Origin: Pigmentiphaga aceris
Lineage (GTDB): Bacteria > Pseudomonadota > Gammaproteobacteria > Burkholderiales > Burkholderiaceae_B
Reading direction: 5' to 3'
NCBI RefSeq assembly: GCF_008119665.1
Contig: NZ_CP043046.1
Coordinates: 5,890,001-5,954,000 of the forward strand
Length of the DNA: 64,000 bases
A model generated the notes under the pieces. The model was not told the origin of the DNA. It worked only from the letters and a program-made list of their open reading frames with translations, and made no database searches. Each line of letters starts with the position of its first letter. The first letter of the stretch is position 1. The position numbers and the translations under genes were made by a program. Shown piece by piece: positions 37,085 to 46,002 of this stretch.

Positions 37085-37741
37085 TCACCGCCGATGATCC
37101 ACCTTGCGCGCAATCCACTCGCCCGTGAACTGCACGATAGACACCAGCGCAATCAGGATCGCGATGACCTCGAACATCACCCGCGTTTCATAACGCTCGT
37201 AGCCATAGCGGATCGCCAGGTCGCCCAACCCACCCGCCCCGACGGCACCCGCCATTGCAGACGCACCGATCATGCCGATGATGCACACCGTCATGCCGGT
37301 GACGATGCCCGGCAGCGCTTCGGGCAGCAACACATGGCGCACGATGTCGCGGCGGCGGCAGCCACTGGCGCGTGCGGCTTCGATCAAGCCGCGATCCACA
37401 TCATTCAAGCTGACCTGCGCGATGCGCGTGTAGTAGGGCATCAGGCTCGCGCTCAGCGGCACGATGGCCGCCCAGGTGCCGAGCGTGGTGCCGACGAGGA
37501 ACCGCGTCACCGGCAGCATCGCAACCAGCAAAATGATGAACGGGATCGCGCGGAACATGTTGATCACGATCGATAGGCTGCGGTTGAAACGCGGCAGTGG
37601 CCGTAGGCCGCCTACGGCCGTCACCGTCAGCGTCAATGCCAGCAAGAGGCCGCCGGAAATGGCGATCACGGCCGACACGCTGACCATCAGCAGGGTTTCC
37701 AGAAAGGCCTGGATGTACTTATCCAATACGGGCAGGGACAT
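37085..37741 (-). CDS. metI: Methionine ABC transporter permease MetI
   Basis: A 218-residue inner-membrane permease for D/L-methionine import. It starts MSLPVLDKYIQAFLETLLMVSVSAVIA and shows the MetI family blocks NMFRAIPFIILLVAMLPVTRFLVGTTLGT, MPYYTRIAQVSLNDVDRGLIEAARASG (EAA loop) and GASAMAGAVGAGGLGDLAIRYGYERY. The start at 37741 overlaps the end of metN by 23 bases, so the two are translationally linked. A much longer open frame extends upstream but lies within metN. Confidence 0.93.
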   Translation of the reverse strand: MSLPVLDKYIQAFLETLLMVSVSAVIAISGGLLLALTLTVTAVGGLRPLPRFNRSLSIVINMFRAIPFIILLVAMLPVTRFLVGTTLGTWAAIVPLSASLMPYYTRIAQVSLNDVDRGLIEAARASGCRRRDIVRHVLLPEALPGIVTGMTVCIIGMIGASAMAGAVGAGGLGDLAIRYGYERYETRVMFEVIAILIALVSIVQFTGEWIARKVDHRR

Positions 37742-38876
37742 AACCAAGTATCTCGATGTGATCGGCCAGCGCGGTGTCGCCGACACGTGCTGCCTGGAAC
37801 GTGTGCGTATGCAGGGTGGCGGCGGGCACTGACACCAGCAGACGGCCCTGGCCGTGGCCATCGATGCGATCCAGCCCGCCATGCAGCAGTGAAGCCCCTG
37901 GCCCCAACGCTGACAATGCCGCCAGTGGCACGCCCCCCATGTGGCTGTCCCCCGTGAACCGCAGCGCAATGATGGCGTTGCCTGCGCGGCCATCCAGGCT
38001 GGGCACCAGGGCTTGCGCAACATCGACCGGCAGATCGTGTTGCAAGGGGCGCAGCAATGCACGTGTGGCTGCCGCCTGCGGATCACCGAACACCTGCCAC
38101 ACATGGCCTTGCTCGACCAGCTTGCCACCATCGAGCACCAGTACACGCGTGCATACCTCGCGGATCACCGCCATGTCGTGCGTGATCAGCACCACCGTCA
38201 GGCCAAGGTCGCGATTGATGTCGCGCAGCAGGGCCAGGATGGATTGTGTGGTTTCAGGGTCGAGCGCGGACGTTGCTTCGTCGCACAGCAAGATGGCGGG
38301 CCGGTGCACCAGCGCACGCGCAATGCCAACGCGCTGCTTCTGTCCGCCCGACAGCTTGGCTGGATAGGTGTCGGCCTTGTCACGCAGGCCGACCAGGTCA
38401 AGCAGCGCATCGACGCGCTCGCGTACCTCGGCGGGTTTGACGCCCGCCACCTTCAAAGGCAGGCCGACGTTGTCGCGCACGGTCTTGGCCGACAGCAGAT
38501 TGAAGTGCTGGAAGATCATGCCGACACGGCGGCGCAGGCCCAGCAGACCTGCATCGTTCAGGGTACTGACGTCCACATCGTCGATCAGCACGCGGCCCGC
38601 ACTGGGCGGCTCCAGCATATTGATCGCGCGTAGCAGCGTGGACTTGCCTGCGCCGCTGCGCCCGATGATGCCGAATATCTCGCCACGCCCGATCGAGAAA
38701 GACACCTCGCTCAGCGCATTCACCTGTGCACCGCCCGGGCCGGCGTAAGCCTTGCGCACGCCGTCGAACACGATGTGCGCCTCGGCAGGCACGGTGGCAG
38801 CCACCGGCCGCGCGGGCGCAACGACCACTCCTTTCGAGGCGGCCAACGCTGACACCAGTTGCAGTTTCGCAGGCAT
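37719..38876 (-). CDS. metN: Methionine ABC transporter ATP-binding protein MetN
   Basis: A 385-residue ATPase: Walker A GRSGAGKST, signature LSGGQKQRVGIAR, Walker B ILLCDEATSALDPE and switch His in LITHDM. The C-terminal 90 residues form the NIL/ACT-like domain that binds methionine and inhibits transport (IIALRFTGDSHMGGVPLAALSAL). A roughly 30-residue Ala/Val-rich N-terminal extension precedes the ATPase fold (IVFDGVRKAY), so an internal start is possible but none has a clearly better ribosome site. It lies between metQ (upstream, 82 bases) and metI. Confidence 0.93.
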   Translation of the reverse strand: MPAKLQLVSALAASKGVVVAPARPVAATVPAEAHIVFDGVRKAYAGPGGAQVNALSEVSFSIGRGEIFGIIGRSGAGKSTLLRAINMLEPPSAGRVLIDDVDVSTLNDAGLLGLRRRVGMIFQHFNLLSAKTVRDNVGLPLKVAGVKPAEVRERVDALLDLVGLRDKADTYPAKLSGGQKQRVGIARALVHRPAILLCDEATSALDPETTQSILALLRDINRDLGLTVVLITHDMAVIREVCTRVLVLDGGKLVEQGHVWQVFGDPQAAATRALLRPLQHDLPVDVAQALVPSLDGRAGNAIIALRFTGDSHMGGVPLAALSALGPGASLLHGGLDRIDGHGQGRLLVSVPAATLHTHTFQAARVGDTALADHIEILGYVPARIG

Positions 38877-38958
38877 GCTCAGAAAACCGGAATGAAGTGG
38901 CCCACGCAGGTAGGCAAGATCCGCAAGACAGAACGGCGAACGCTACGCATCGTCACGC

Positions 38959-39789
38959 TCAGAACACCGGCAGCACGGAACCTTCGAACTTGGTCAGGAT
39001 GAACTTGCGCACTTCCTCGGACTGATAGGCCTTCACCAGCGGAGCCACCCACGGTGCGTTCTTGTCTTTCTCGCGCACCACGATGATGTTCACGTAGGGG
39101 TTGTTCTCTTTCTTCTCGACCGCAATACCGTCGCGCGTGGCGATCAGGCCGGCCTGATAGGCAAAGCTGTTGACGATGGCGGCGGCGTCGACGTCTTGCA
39201 GCGAGCGCGCCAGCACCACAGACGCGATTTCAACGAATTCCAGCTTCTTGCTGTTGGACGTGACGTCGGCCAGGGTGGCGGTGCCGGTAAACGGATCGAA
39301 GCCATCACGCAAGGTGATCAGCCCCTGGTCGCGCAGGATGACCAGGGCACGGGTCTGGTTGCTGGGGTCGTTCGGGATGCCGACCTTCGCACCCGCAGGC
39401 AGCTCGGCCAGGGACTTGTAGCCCTTCTTGGTATAGAAGGCGATGGGCGAGATCAGCGTATTGCCTACTGAGACGATGGTGTAGCCACGCTGCTTGACCT
39501 GGTCACGCAGGAAAGGAATGTGCTGGAAGGAATTGGCCTCCAGGTCACCGTTGTTCAGCGCCTCGTTGGGGCTGGCCGAACCGGTGATGACGATGGGTTT
39601 GACGTTCAGGCCCTGCTTCTTGGCAACCTCGGTCACAACTTCCCAGATCTGCTCATCGACGCCGCCGCGCACGCCCACACGCAAGGGGCTGGGATCGGCG
39701 GCATGCGCCGCGCCGGCTGCGATCACGGAAGTAGCAAGCACGCTGCCGATCAAGCGACCGAGCGCAGAAGTAAAGAAACGAGAAGTCAT
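38959..39789 (-). CDS. metQ: Methionine ABC transporter substrate-binding protein MetQ
   Basis: A 276-residue NlpA-family binding protein with signal peptide MTSRFFTSALGRLIGSVLATSVIAAGAAHA. No lipobox Cys follows, so it is predicted to be a free periplasmic protein and not a lipoprotein as in E. coli. Family blocks: DEQIWEVVTEVAKKQGLNVKPI, NNGDLEANSFQHIPFL, VGNTLISPIAFYTKKGYKSL, AKVGIPNDPSNQTRALVIL and FAYQAGL. First gene of metQ-metN-metI. The region upstream holds two TAATAACC copies 22 bases apart (about 39876 and 39900), possible promoter elements; no riboswitch was recognised. Confidence 0.93.
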   Translation of the reverse strand: MTSRFFTSALGRLIGSVLATSVIAAGAAHAADPSPLRVGVRGGVDEQIWEVVTEVAKKQGLNVKPIVITGSASPNEALNNGDLEANSFQHIPFLRDQVKQRGYTIVSVGNTLISPIAFYTKKGYKSLAELPAGAKVGIPNDPSNQTRALVILRDQGLITLRDGFDPFTGTATLADVTSNSKKLEFVEIASVVLARSLQDVDAAAIVNSFAYQAGLIATRDGIAVEKKENNPYVNIIVVREKDKNAPWVAPLVKAYQSEEVRKFILTKFEGSVLPVF

Positions 39790-40040
39790 GTGAAGCGCCT
39801 TCCATCGAACGGGTTTGGGTGACCGCCGAGTGTAGGAAGCCGGGTGCGCGCCAACTACGAATCATTCGTTGGCTGTTAATAACCGAAGCCCTGACCAAGC
39901 TAATAACCAGGGATACAGATCGGTCCGGCCTATATCCCTGCAAGAAATAAGATCAGCACAAAGATATGGTTTGGCCCGCGCGCGCCCGCTTCTAGACTGC
40001 ACCTTCCCCGATCCCTGTCAGACGCCACCGGAGGACAACC

Positions 40041-40277
40041 ATGCGATCCAAGCTGCGGCAATCCCTGCGCGCACTGCTGCGTGCATTTGCGGACACCACC
40101 CCGGCCTTCATCCTGCCCGACGGTTTTGTGGCACTGCCCACACGCGCTGACGCGCCCGATGCACAGCACGGCGGTCAACGCGCCCGGTCGCACGCATCCG
40201 CTGCGGACGACGGGTTAAGCTTGTCGGATGGAACAGATCGAACTGAACGACGGCAATGCAGACCGTTTCTTGCTTGA
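40041..40277 (+). CDS. Small hypothetical protein overlapping the thioredoxin-like gene
   Basis: A 78-codon open frame with a strong ribosome site (CCGGAGGACAACC before the ATG) and coding-like third-position bias over its first 55 codons. The product begins with a basic amphipathic stretch (MRSKLRQSLRALLRAF) and has no recognisable domain. Its last 50 bases overlap the start of the next gene in another frame, which is more than usual. It could be a real small protein or a leader peptide; confidence is limited. Confidence 0.4.
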   Translation: MRSKLRQSLRALLRAFADTTPAFILPDGFVALPTRADAPDAQHGGQRARSHASAADDGLSLSDGTDRTERRQCRPFLA

Positions 40278-40563
40278 TGCCAAGGGCATCTCACTGGTTG
40301 TATTCACCAGCAAGACCTGCGGCAATTGCAAACTCGCCCGCGAGCAACTCCCCCTGATGGAATTGCCGGTTGAACGCGTCTGCTGGATCGACGCGGGCGA
40401 CAGCGGCGGCATCACGCAGCGCTACGAAGTCTTCCATCTGCCGTCGATGTACGTGGTGCGCGACGGCGTGTATTACGGTGCGGTGGCTGCCACCTTGGCA
40501 GCCTGGGATATTCAGCGACAGGTGGGCTTGGCGCTGAACAGTTACCCGGCCGAGCTTCCCTGA
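40228..40563 (+). CDS. Thioredoxin-like protein
   Basis: A 111-residue cytoplasmic protein with a thioredoxin fold. The redox pair is Cys31-Gly-Asn-Cys34 in VVFTSKTCGNCKLAREQL, and the cis-Pro loop follows in VFHLPSMYVVRDGVYY. Length equals bacterial thioredoxins, but the usual WCGPC is replaced by TCGNC, so redox potential and partners may differ. No reductase gene is next to it. A strong terminator follows immediately. Confidence 0.82.
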   Translation: MEQIELNDGNADRFLLDAKGISLVVFTSKTCGNCKLAREQLPLMELPVERVCWIDAGDSGGITQRYEVFHLPSMYVVRDGVYYGAVAATLAAWDIQRQVGLALNSYPAELP

Positions 40564-40573
40564 TGTAAACAAC

Positions 40574-40606
40574 AAAAAGCGCACAGGCTTGCCTGCGCGC
40601 TTTTTT
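40574..40606 (+). terminator. Terminator after the thioredoxin-like gene
   Basis: AAAAAGCGC-A-CAGGC, loop TT, GCCTG-C-GCGC then TTTTTT: a 9-bp stem with one internal mismatch and a T-run, 11 bases after the stop codon. Confidence 0.85.
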
Positions 40607-40661
40607 GCTTTGGGCAACACGGTTCCTCTGAATTCCCCCCAGCGTCGAGCAGAATCCTTCC

Positions 40662-41600
40662 ATGACTCAATCCTCGCTTTATCCCGGCGTCAGCCTGATC
40701 GGCGTGCCCACCGACATTGGCGCGGGCGCGCGGGGCGCGTCCATGGGGCCGCAGGCGCTGCGGGTGGCGGGTCTGGCCGAAGCGCTGCTGCAACGCGGCG
40801 TAGACGTTGAAGACATCGGTGACCTGAGCGGACCACGCACGCCATGGCTGGCACCGGTCGAGGGCTTCCGGCACCTGGCAGAAACCGCCGAGTGGAACCG
40901 CAGCACACACGACGCCGTCTACGGCGAACTCAAGCGCGGCCGCCTGCCCATCATGATGGGCGGCGATCACAGCCTGGGCATCGGGTCGGTCAGTGCCGCC
41001 GCGCGCCATTGCCGCGACACCGGCAAGGAACTGCTGGTGCTGTGGCTGGACGCCCATGCCGACTTCAACACACACTTGTTGACCCCTACCGGCAACATCC
41101 ACGGCATGCCGGTGGCCTGCTTGTGCGGACACGGGCCTGAAGTGCTGACCTCGATCGGCGGCCATGTGCCGGCGATTCGCCACGACCAGATTCATCAGGT
41201 GGGCATCCGCAGCGTCGATGACGGCGAACGCGAGTTCATCCACGAGGCCGGCATCGAGGTCTACGACATGCGTTACATCGACGAGATGGGCATGCGCGCC
41301 ACCATGGAACGGGTGCTGGCAGGGGTAGACGACTCGGTGCACCTGCACGTGAGTTTTGATGTCGATTTTCTGGACCCGTCCCTGGCTCCCGGCGTCGGCA
41401 CCACGGTGCCGGGCGGTCCCACTTACCGCGAAGCCCAGCTGTGCATGGAAATGATCGCCGATACCGGGCGGCTGTGTTCGCTGGACATCGTGGAACTGAA
41501 CCCGGCGCTGGACTTGCGCAACCAGACTGCCGATATGGCAGTGGATTTGGTGGAAAGTCTGTTCGGCAAATCGATTCTGGTGCGTCGCCCGGCGGGCTGA
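40662..41600 (+). CDS. rocF: Arginase
   Basis: A 312-residue manganese ureohydrolase splitting arginine to ornithine and urea. The N-terminus SLIGVPTDIGAGARGASMGPQALR is characteristic of arginase as opposed to agmatinase. The metal-binding motifs are GGDHS, LDAHADFN and SFDVDFLDPS, with a catalytic His in GNIHGMP. Length is typical. It is transcribed alone, between the terminator of the previous gene and the Fur-like site of the following cluster. Confidence 0.92.
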   Translation: MTQSSLYPGVSLIGVPTDIGAGARGASMGPQALRVAGLAEALLQRGVDVEDIGDLSGPRTPWLAPVEGFRHLAETAEWNRSTHDAVYGELKRGRLPIMMGGDHSLGIGSVSAAARHCRDTGKELLVLWLDAHADFNTHLLTPTGNIHGMPVACLCGHGPEVLTSIGGHVPAIRHDQIHQVGIRSVDDGEREFIHEAGIEVYDMRYIDEMGMRATMERVLAGVDDSVHLHVSFDVDFLDPSLAPGVGTTVPGGPTYREAQLCMEMIADTGRLCSLDIVELNPALDLRNQTADMAVDLVESLFGKSILVRRPAG

Positions 41601-41676
41601 ACCGGCCTGGGACGTAGATATCCCGCATGACAATCAGTGTCATCCCAGGTGCAAGTCACCAAGCAGCGCTAAAATC

Positions 41677-41695
41677 GTGAACTATTCTTATTCTC
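41677..41695. promoter_or_regulatory. Candidate Fur box before the isochorismate synthase gene
   Basis: On the minus strand the 19 bases read GAGAATAAGAATAGTTCAC, matching the classical Fur box in about 12 of 19 positions, within the longer dyad CGTGA-N13-TCACG (41676-41698). It sits 40 bases before the entC start, where iron-responsive repression would act. A motif-matrix score or binding test would decide. Confidence 0.55.
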
Positions 41696-41737
41696 ACGAC
41701 TGTGGTGCTGCGTGCACCGCATCTGCCTGGACCTTGC

Positions 41738-42961
41738 ATGAACGCACCCGTCCCCAGTGTGGCCGCTGCCGGCCCCGCCGCTGATTCCTGGTTTGCGAAC
41801 TACCGCGCCGACGACTACCTGTTCGTCTCGCCAACTGCCAGCGTGCTGGGGCGGGATGCTGCGCTTACGTTGGCACCGGGGCCAGAACCACTGTGGCAAC
41901 GCGCAGCCGACTTGCTGGCTGAAGCCCAGAACAGCGGCATTGCCGCGCCCGTGCTGATCGGTGCGGTTCCCTTCGATGCGTCACGCCCTGCCCGTCTGGT
42001 CGTGCCACGCCAATGCCAGCTTGATGGCCCGCTGGACCGTCGATCCATGAAGCCGGCAGCAAAAACATCGATTGCTACGCCAATCACCATGACGTCGGTT
42101 CCGCCCGAGGAAGGCTACGAAGCGGCCGTGACCGATGCGCTGGAGCGCTTTGCGGCCCGCGAACTCGACAAGGTGGTGCTTGCCCGCACCCTGGACATCA
42201 CCCTGACCAGCCCGCCTGATCGGCCGATGTTGATGCGCAGCCTGTTGCAGCGCAATCCGCATGGGTTCACGTTCGCCATCCCCTTGGACGATAGCCAGAC
42301 GGACGCTGGCAACCCGCCCGTGTTCCTGGGTGCCAGCCCGGAACTGCTGCTGCGCCGCCAGGGCCGACGCGTCATTCTCAACCCGCTGGCAGGGTCGGCC
42401 GCCAGACAGGCCGATCCCGTCGCAGACCGCGCAGCCGCCGATGCCTTGCTGGCCTCGGCCAAAGACCGGCACGAACACGCCATCGTGATCGATTCGATCG
42501 CTGCCGCGCTGCGTCCCTACTGCCGTGACTTGCGTCTGCCGGATGGCCCGACGCTGACATCCACCGATGCACTGTGGCATCTGTCCACCTGGATCGAAGC
42601 CGAGTTGGATGACCCGGCCGTCAGTTCCCTGGAACTGGCTTTGGCCTTGCACCCCACCCCGGCTGTCTGCGGCCACCCCACGGGCGCGGCCTTTGCTGCC
42701 ATTCACGACCTGGAGCCCTTCGACCGGGGCTTCTTTGCGGGCCTGGTGGGCTGGTGCGACGCGCAGGGTGACGGCGAGTGGGCCGTGTCGCTGCGCTGCG
42801 CCGAAAGTGATGGTGCCAGCCTGCGTTTGTACGCAGGCGCAGGCGTGGTGCCAGGGTCAGAGCCCGCGCGTGAGCTGGCAGAAACCGGTGTGAAATTCCG
42901 CACTATGCTGGCAGCGCTTGGGTTGATGACGAGTCAACAGCCTGCTTCAGGAAGAGACTAA
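41738..42961 (+). CDS. entC: Isochorismate synthase
   Basis: A 407-residue chorismate-binding enzyme converting chorismate to isochorismate, the first step to 2,3-dihydroxybenzoate or salicylate. The C-terminal catalytic domain has [77 protein letters not shown] and [21 protein letters not shown], matching EntC/DhbC. The ATG at 41738 is used; an upstream GTG at 41702 lies too near the Fur-like site to be likely. Later genes in the set (isochorismatase, EntA) fix the pathway as 2,3-dihydroxybenzoate. Confidence 0.9.
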   Translation: MNAPVPSVAAAGPAADSWFANYRADDYLFVSPTASVLGRDAALTLAPGPEPLWQRAADLLAEAQNSGIAAPVLIGAVPFDASRPARLVVPRQCQLDGPLDRRSMKPAAKTSIATPITMTSVPPEEGYEAAVTDALERFAARELDKVVLARTLDITLTSPPDRPMLMRSLLQRNPHGFTFAIPLDDSQTDAGNPPVFLGASPELLLRRQGRRVILNPLAGSAARQADPVADRAAADALLASAKDRHEHAIVIDSIAAALRPYCRDLRLPDGPTLTSTDALWHLSTWIEAELDDPAVSSLELALALHPTPAVCGHPTGAAFAAIHDLEPFDRGFFAGLVGWCDAQGDGEWAVSLRCAESDGASLRLYAGAGVVPGSEPARELAETGVKFRTMLAALGLMTSQQPASGRD

Positions 42962-42975
42962 CCAGCGAGGAACCT

Positions 42976-43380
42976 ATGTTTGCGAAGATATCTTTGGCCC
43001 TGTCGTGCTTCATATCCGTGGGCTGTTATGCCAGGATGCCTGAGCCAGCCATGTGCGCCGACAGCGACATGAACAATCAACAGATATACGAATGTTCCAG
43101 GCAAAAGATCATCGACGCAGATGCCGAACTGAACCGCAGCTACAAGATGTTGAACGACAGCATCTCAAGCGGCTACAAAGCAGATCCGAAGCTGGGCAAT
43201 GAGCTCCTGGAGCATGTCAAAAAATCCCAGCGAGCCTGGATCACGGTCAGGGACGAAAACTGTGCCATCGAGAGCTTTGTGATCACCCCCAGCACGCCTG
43301 CATTTGCAGCCACCAGGAATCTCTGCCTGGCCAGAGAGAGTTTTGCCAGAAGTCGTTATCTGAAAGAACTGATGTTCTGA
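42976..43380 (+). CDS. LprI/DUF1311-type secreted protein
   Basis: A 134-residue exported protein with the lysozyme-inhibitor LprI N-terminal (DUF1311) pattern: MCADSDMNNQQIYECSRQKIIDADAELNRSYKML, KKSQRAWITVRDENCAIES and TRNLCLARESFARSRYLKEL, with paired Cys residues for disulfides. The leader MFAKISLALSCFISVGC ends in a weak lipobox-like VGC. GAGGAA precedes the ATG. It lies between entC and entB with gaps of 14 and 67 bases, so it is probably in the same transcript, but has lower GC and is not a known part of catechol synthesis. Confidence 0.75.
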   Translation: MFAKISLALSCFISVGCYARMPEPAMCADSDMNNQQIYECSRQKIIDADAELNRSYKMLNDSISSGYKADPKLGNELLEHVKKSQRAWITVRDENCAIESFVITPSTPAFAATRNLCLARESFARSRYLKELMF

Positions 43381-43447
43381 CATCAGACCCAGCATTTCCC
43401 GCGCGGCCGCCTGTCGGCCCGCCAAGCCCCCAGGAGCAAGTCACGCC

Positions 43448-44119
43448 GTGAGCATCCCCGTCATCACCCCCTACGCCATGCCCAGCGGCGCTGTGAAAAA
43501 CCGCGTCAACTGGCGTCCCGACCCCTCGCGCGCGGTGCTGCTGGTGCACGACATGCAGGAATACTTCCTGGCCAAATACGACATGTCGCAGGCACCGATT
43601 CCTACTTTGATCGACCACGCCGTTCAACTGCGCGCGGCGTGCAATGCAGCGGGTGTGCCGGTGGTCTACACCGCCCAGCCCGTCGAGCAACCCTCAGGCG
43701 ATCGTGCGCTGCTGAACGACTTCTGGGGCCCGGGCCTGACAGCGGCCGACAAGCACGCGCAGCAACCCGTCATCGAGGCGCTGAAACCCGGTCCGCAAGA
43801 CACCGTGCTGACCAAGTGGCGCTACAGCGCCTTCCAACGCTCCAACCTGCGCGATCTGATGCGCGAATGGGGCCGCGACCAATTGATCATCTGCGGCATC
43901 TACGCGCACATCGGCTGCATGGCGACCGCCCTGGAAGCCTTCATGCAAGACGTGCAGCCCTTCTTTGTGCTGGATGCCGTGGCTGATTTCTCGGCAGCGG
44001 AACACCAGATGGCAATCACCTATGTGTCGGGCCGCTGCGGTGCAAGCCTGACGGTGGACGAAGTGGTGGCGGCACTGTCGAGCGCGACCGCAGACAAGAC
44101 AGCGGAGCAGATCTCATGA
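43448..44119 (+). CDS. entB: Isochorismatase (stand-alone, no carrier domain)
   Basis: A 223-residue hydrolase removing pyruvate from isochorismate to give 2,3-dihydro-2,3-dihydroxybenzoate. It starts ITPYAMPSGAVKNRVNWRPDPSRAVLLVHDMQEYFL, with the catalytic Asp in HDMQ, Lys in LTKWRYSAFQRSNL, and ICGIYAHIGCMATALEAFM. The aryl-carrier-protein domain present at the C-terminus of E. coli EntB is missing, so this enzyme cannot load the product onto an NRPS by itself. GTG start with AGGAG upstream; its stop overlaps the entA ATG by 4 bases. Confidence 0.9.
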   Translation: MSIPVITPYAMPSGAVKNRVNWRPDPSRAVLLVHDMQEYFLAKYDMSQAPIPTLIDHAVQLRAACNAAGVPVVYTAQPVEQPSGDRALLNDFWGPGLTAADKHAQQPVIEALKPGPQDTVLTKWRYSAFQRSNLRDLMREWGRDQLIICGIYAHIGCMATALEAFMQDVQPFFVLDAVADFSAAEHQMAITYVSGRCGASLTVDEVVAALSSATADKTAEQIS

Positions 44120-44988
44120 GCGCCATGCCCGACGACAACGGCGAAGACAGCATCGCCAAACCAGGCGAACCCGCCGCCAACGACCGGATCGTTCCCCACA
44201 CCCGGCCCATCGTCGGCGACTTCGCCGAGTCCCGGGTGCTGGTCACGGGTGCCGCCAGCGGCATCGGCGCAGCCGTGGTGCGTGCCTTGCTCGCGCAAGG
44301 CGCACGAGTAGCTGCGTTGGATCTGGACGAACTTGGTCTGGAAACCCTGCGCACAGAAGCCGCGCCCGGGCAGCTTCACCTGGCAACGGTTGATGTGTCG
44401 GACTCGGCCGCCGTGGACCGTGCAGTGGTTGAGGCCGAAGCCGCCATCGGCCACTTGGACAAGCTCGCCTGTGTGGCCGGCGTATTGCAGATGGGCAAGA
44501 TCGTCGACCTGAGCGACGAACAATGGGCACGCCCGTTCGCGGTGAACGCCACCGGCACCTTCAACGTCTGCCGCGCAGTCGCACGCGGCATGATCGAACG
44601 CCGCAGCGGCAGCATCGTCAACATCAGCTCGAACGCCGCCGGCACGCCGCGCACAGGCATGGGGGCGTATGCGGCATCCAAGGCGGCAGTCAGCCAGCTG
44701 ACACGCTGCCTGGCGCTGGAACTGGCGGAATACGGCATTCGCTGCAACATCGTGTCGCCCGGTTCCACGGATACCGAGATGCAACGCGCCATGTGGCGTG
44801 AAGGTTCGTCACGCGAAACCGTCATCGAAGGATCGCTTGCCGGATACCGGCTGGGCATTCCGCTGCGCCAGATCGCCACGCCGGAAGAAGTGGCGGAATC
44901 GGTGCTGTTCCTGCTGTCGGACCGCGCCAGCCACATCACGCTGCATGATCTGCGGGTGGATGGCGGAGCGACCTTAGATCAGGGCTGA
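44116..44988 (+). CDS. entA: 2,3-dihydro-2,3-dihydroxybenzoate dehydrogenase
   Basis: A 290-residue short-chain dehydrogenase oxidising the dihydrodiol to 2,3-dihydroxybenzoate with NAD. Motifs: VLVTGAASGIGAAVV (cofactor), SIVNISSNAAGTPRTGMGAYAASKAAVSQLTRCLALELAEYGIRCNIVSPGSTDTEMQ (active-site Ser-Tyr-Lys) and SLAGYRLGIPLRQIATPEEVAESVLFLLSDRASHITLHDLRVDGGATL, a near-diagnostic EntA C-terminus. About 35 extra residues precede the fold. It is the last gene in the set: neither entE nor an NRPS follows. Confidence 0.92.
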   Translation: MSAMPDDNGEDSIAKPGEPAANDRIVPHTRPIVGDFAESRVLVTGAASGIGAAVVRALLAQGARVAALDLDELGLETLRTEAAPGQLHLATVDVSDSAAVDRAVVEAEAAIGHLDKLACVAGVLQMGKIVDLSDEQWARPFAVNATGTFNVCRAVARGMIERRSGSIVNISSNAAGTPRTGMGAYAASKAAVSQLTRCLALELAEYGIRCNIVSPGSTDTEMQRAMWREGSSRETVIEGSLAGYRLGIPLRQIATPEEVAESVLFLLSDRASHITLHDLRVDGGATLDQG

Positions 44989-45161
44989 TCTTCAAGCAGG
45001 TACAGGCGGTGTGTCGCTGAAGAGGATGCGCCGCCTGCGGCATGGGTAGACACGGATCATGATCGCGTCTGATCGATCCCTGCCCCGGGATCAACCCTGG
45101 CAACCCTAAAGCAGATGCGCATGCGTTCTACACTTTGCGTTCTCATCAGCAAAGGCCTGTC

Positions 45162-45941
45162 ATGACCCCCATCGCTTCCGCTCCTGACTTCACGCTTTCG
45201 GGCCAGCGCGCCCTCGTCACCGGTTCCAGCCAGGGCATCGGCCTGGCGCTGGCCGTGGCCTTGGGGCGGGCGGGTGCACAGGTGGTCTTGAACGGCCGCA
45301 ATATCACCAAGCTGGAAGCAGCCGTGGTCGCCTTGCAGGAAGCCGGCATCGACGCACATGCCAGCGTGTTCGACGTGCAGGACGAAGCCAGCATCAACAC
45401 CGCCATTGCCGCGCTTGGCACGACGCTTGGTCCCATCGACATCCTGGTGAACAACGCCGGCATGCAACTGCGCCGCTCGCTGGAACAGATCGAAAGCCAC
45501 GAATGGCGACAGGTGATCGACCTGAACCTGACCTCGGCCTTCCTGGTCAGCAAGGCCGTCGTGCCCGGCATGATCGAACGCCAGCGCGGCAAGATCATCA
45601 ACACCTGCTCGCTGATGAGCGACCTGGGCCGCGCCACCACCGGCCCCTACACCGCCAGCAAAGGCGGTTTGAAGATGCTGACCAAGGCCATGTGCGTGGA
45701 CTGGGCGCGCCACAATATTCAGATCAACGGCATCGGCCCTGGCTACTTCCGAACCGAGATGACCCAGGCGCTGGTTGACGATGCAGAGTTCAGTGGCTGG
45801 CTGGCGAAACGCACGCCGGCGGGGCGTTGGGGCGAGGTGGAGGAACTGGGCGGTCTGGCAGTGTTCCTGGCGTCACCTGCCGCGAATTTCATCAACGGAC
45901 AGGTGATCTTTGTGGATGGGGGCTTGTCGGCGGCGTTGTGA
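45162..45941 (+). CDS. Short-chain dehydrogenase, gluconate 5-dehydrogenase type
   Basis: A 259-residue SDR. The cofactor motif is TGSSQGIGLALA, then NNAGMQLRRSLEQIESHEW, the active-site segment INTCSLMSDLGRATTGPYTASKGGLKMLTKAMCVDWARHNIQINGIGPGYFRTEMTQAL and the end motif INGQVIFVDGG. The SDLGR...YTASKGGLKMLTKAM and GPGYF.TEMTQAL patterns are those of gluconate 5-dehydrogenase (Gno/IdnO). AAAGG precedes the ATG at 45162. It is alone on its strand; sugar-acid oxidation is plausible but not proven. Confidence 0.82.
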   Translation: MTPIASAPDFTLSGQRALVTGSSQGIGLALAVALGRAGAQVVLNGRNITKLEAAVVALQEAGIDAHASVFDVQDEASINTAIAALGTTLGPIDILVNNAGMQLRRSLEQIESHEWRQVIDLNLTSAFLVSKAVVPGMIERQRGKIINTCSLMSDLGRATTGPYTASKGGLKMLTKAMCVDWARHNIQINGIGPGYFRTEMTQALVDDAEFSGWLAKRTPAGRWGEVEELGGLAVFLASPAANFINGQVIFVDGGLSAAL

Positions 45942-46002
45942 GACGCGAGGGGTGATAGTGCGGCTCGCTCAAGGGGAACGATGCAAGCGTATCGCGAGTC
46001 CA

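Noticed and set aside
39790-40040. SAM riboswitch before metQ
   Set aside because: No recognisable S-box-type core, only AT-rich TAATAACC repeats; also no terminator-like hairpin before the ATG.
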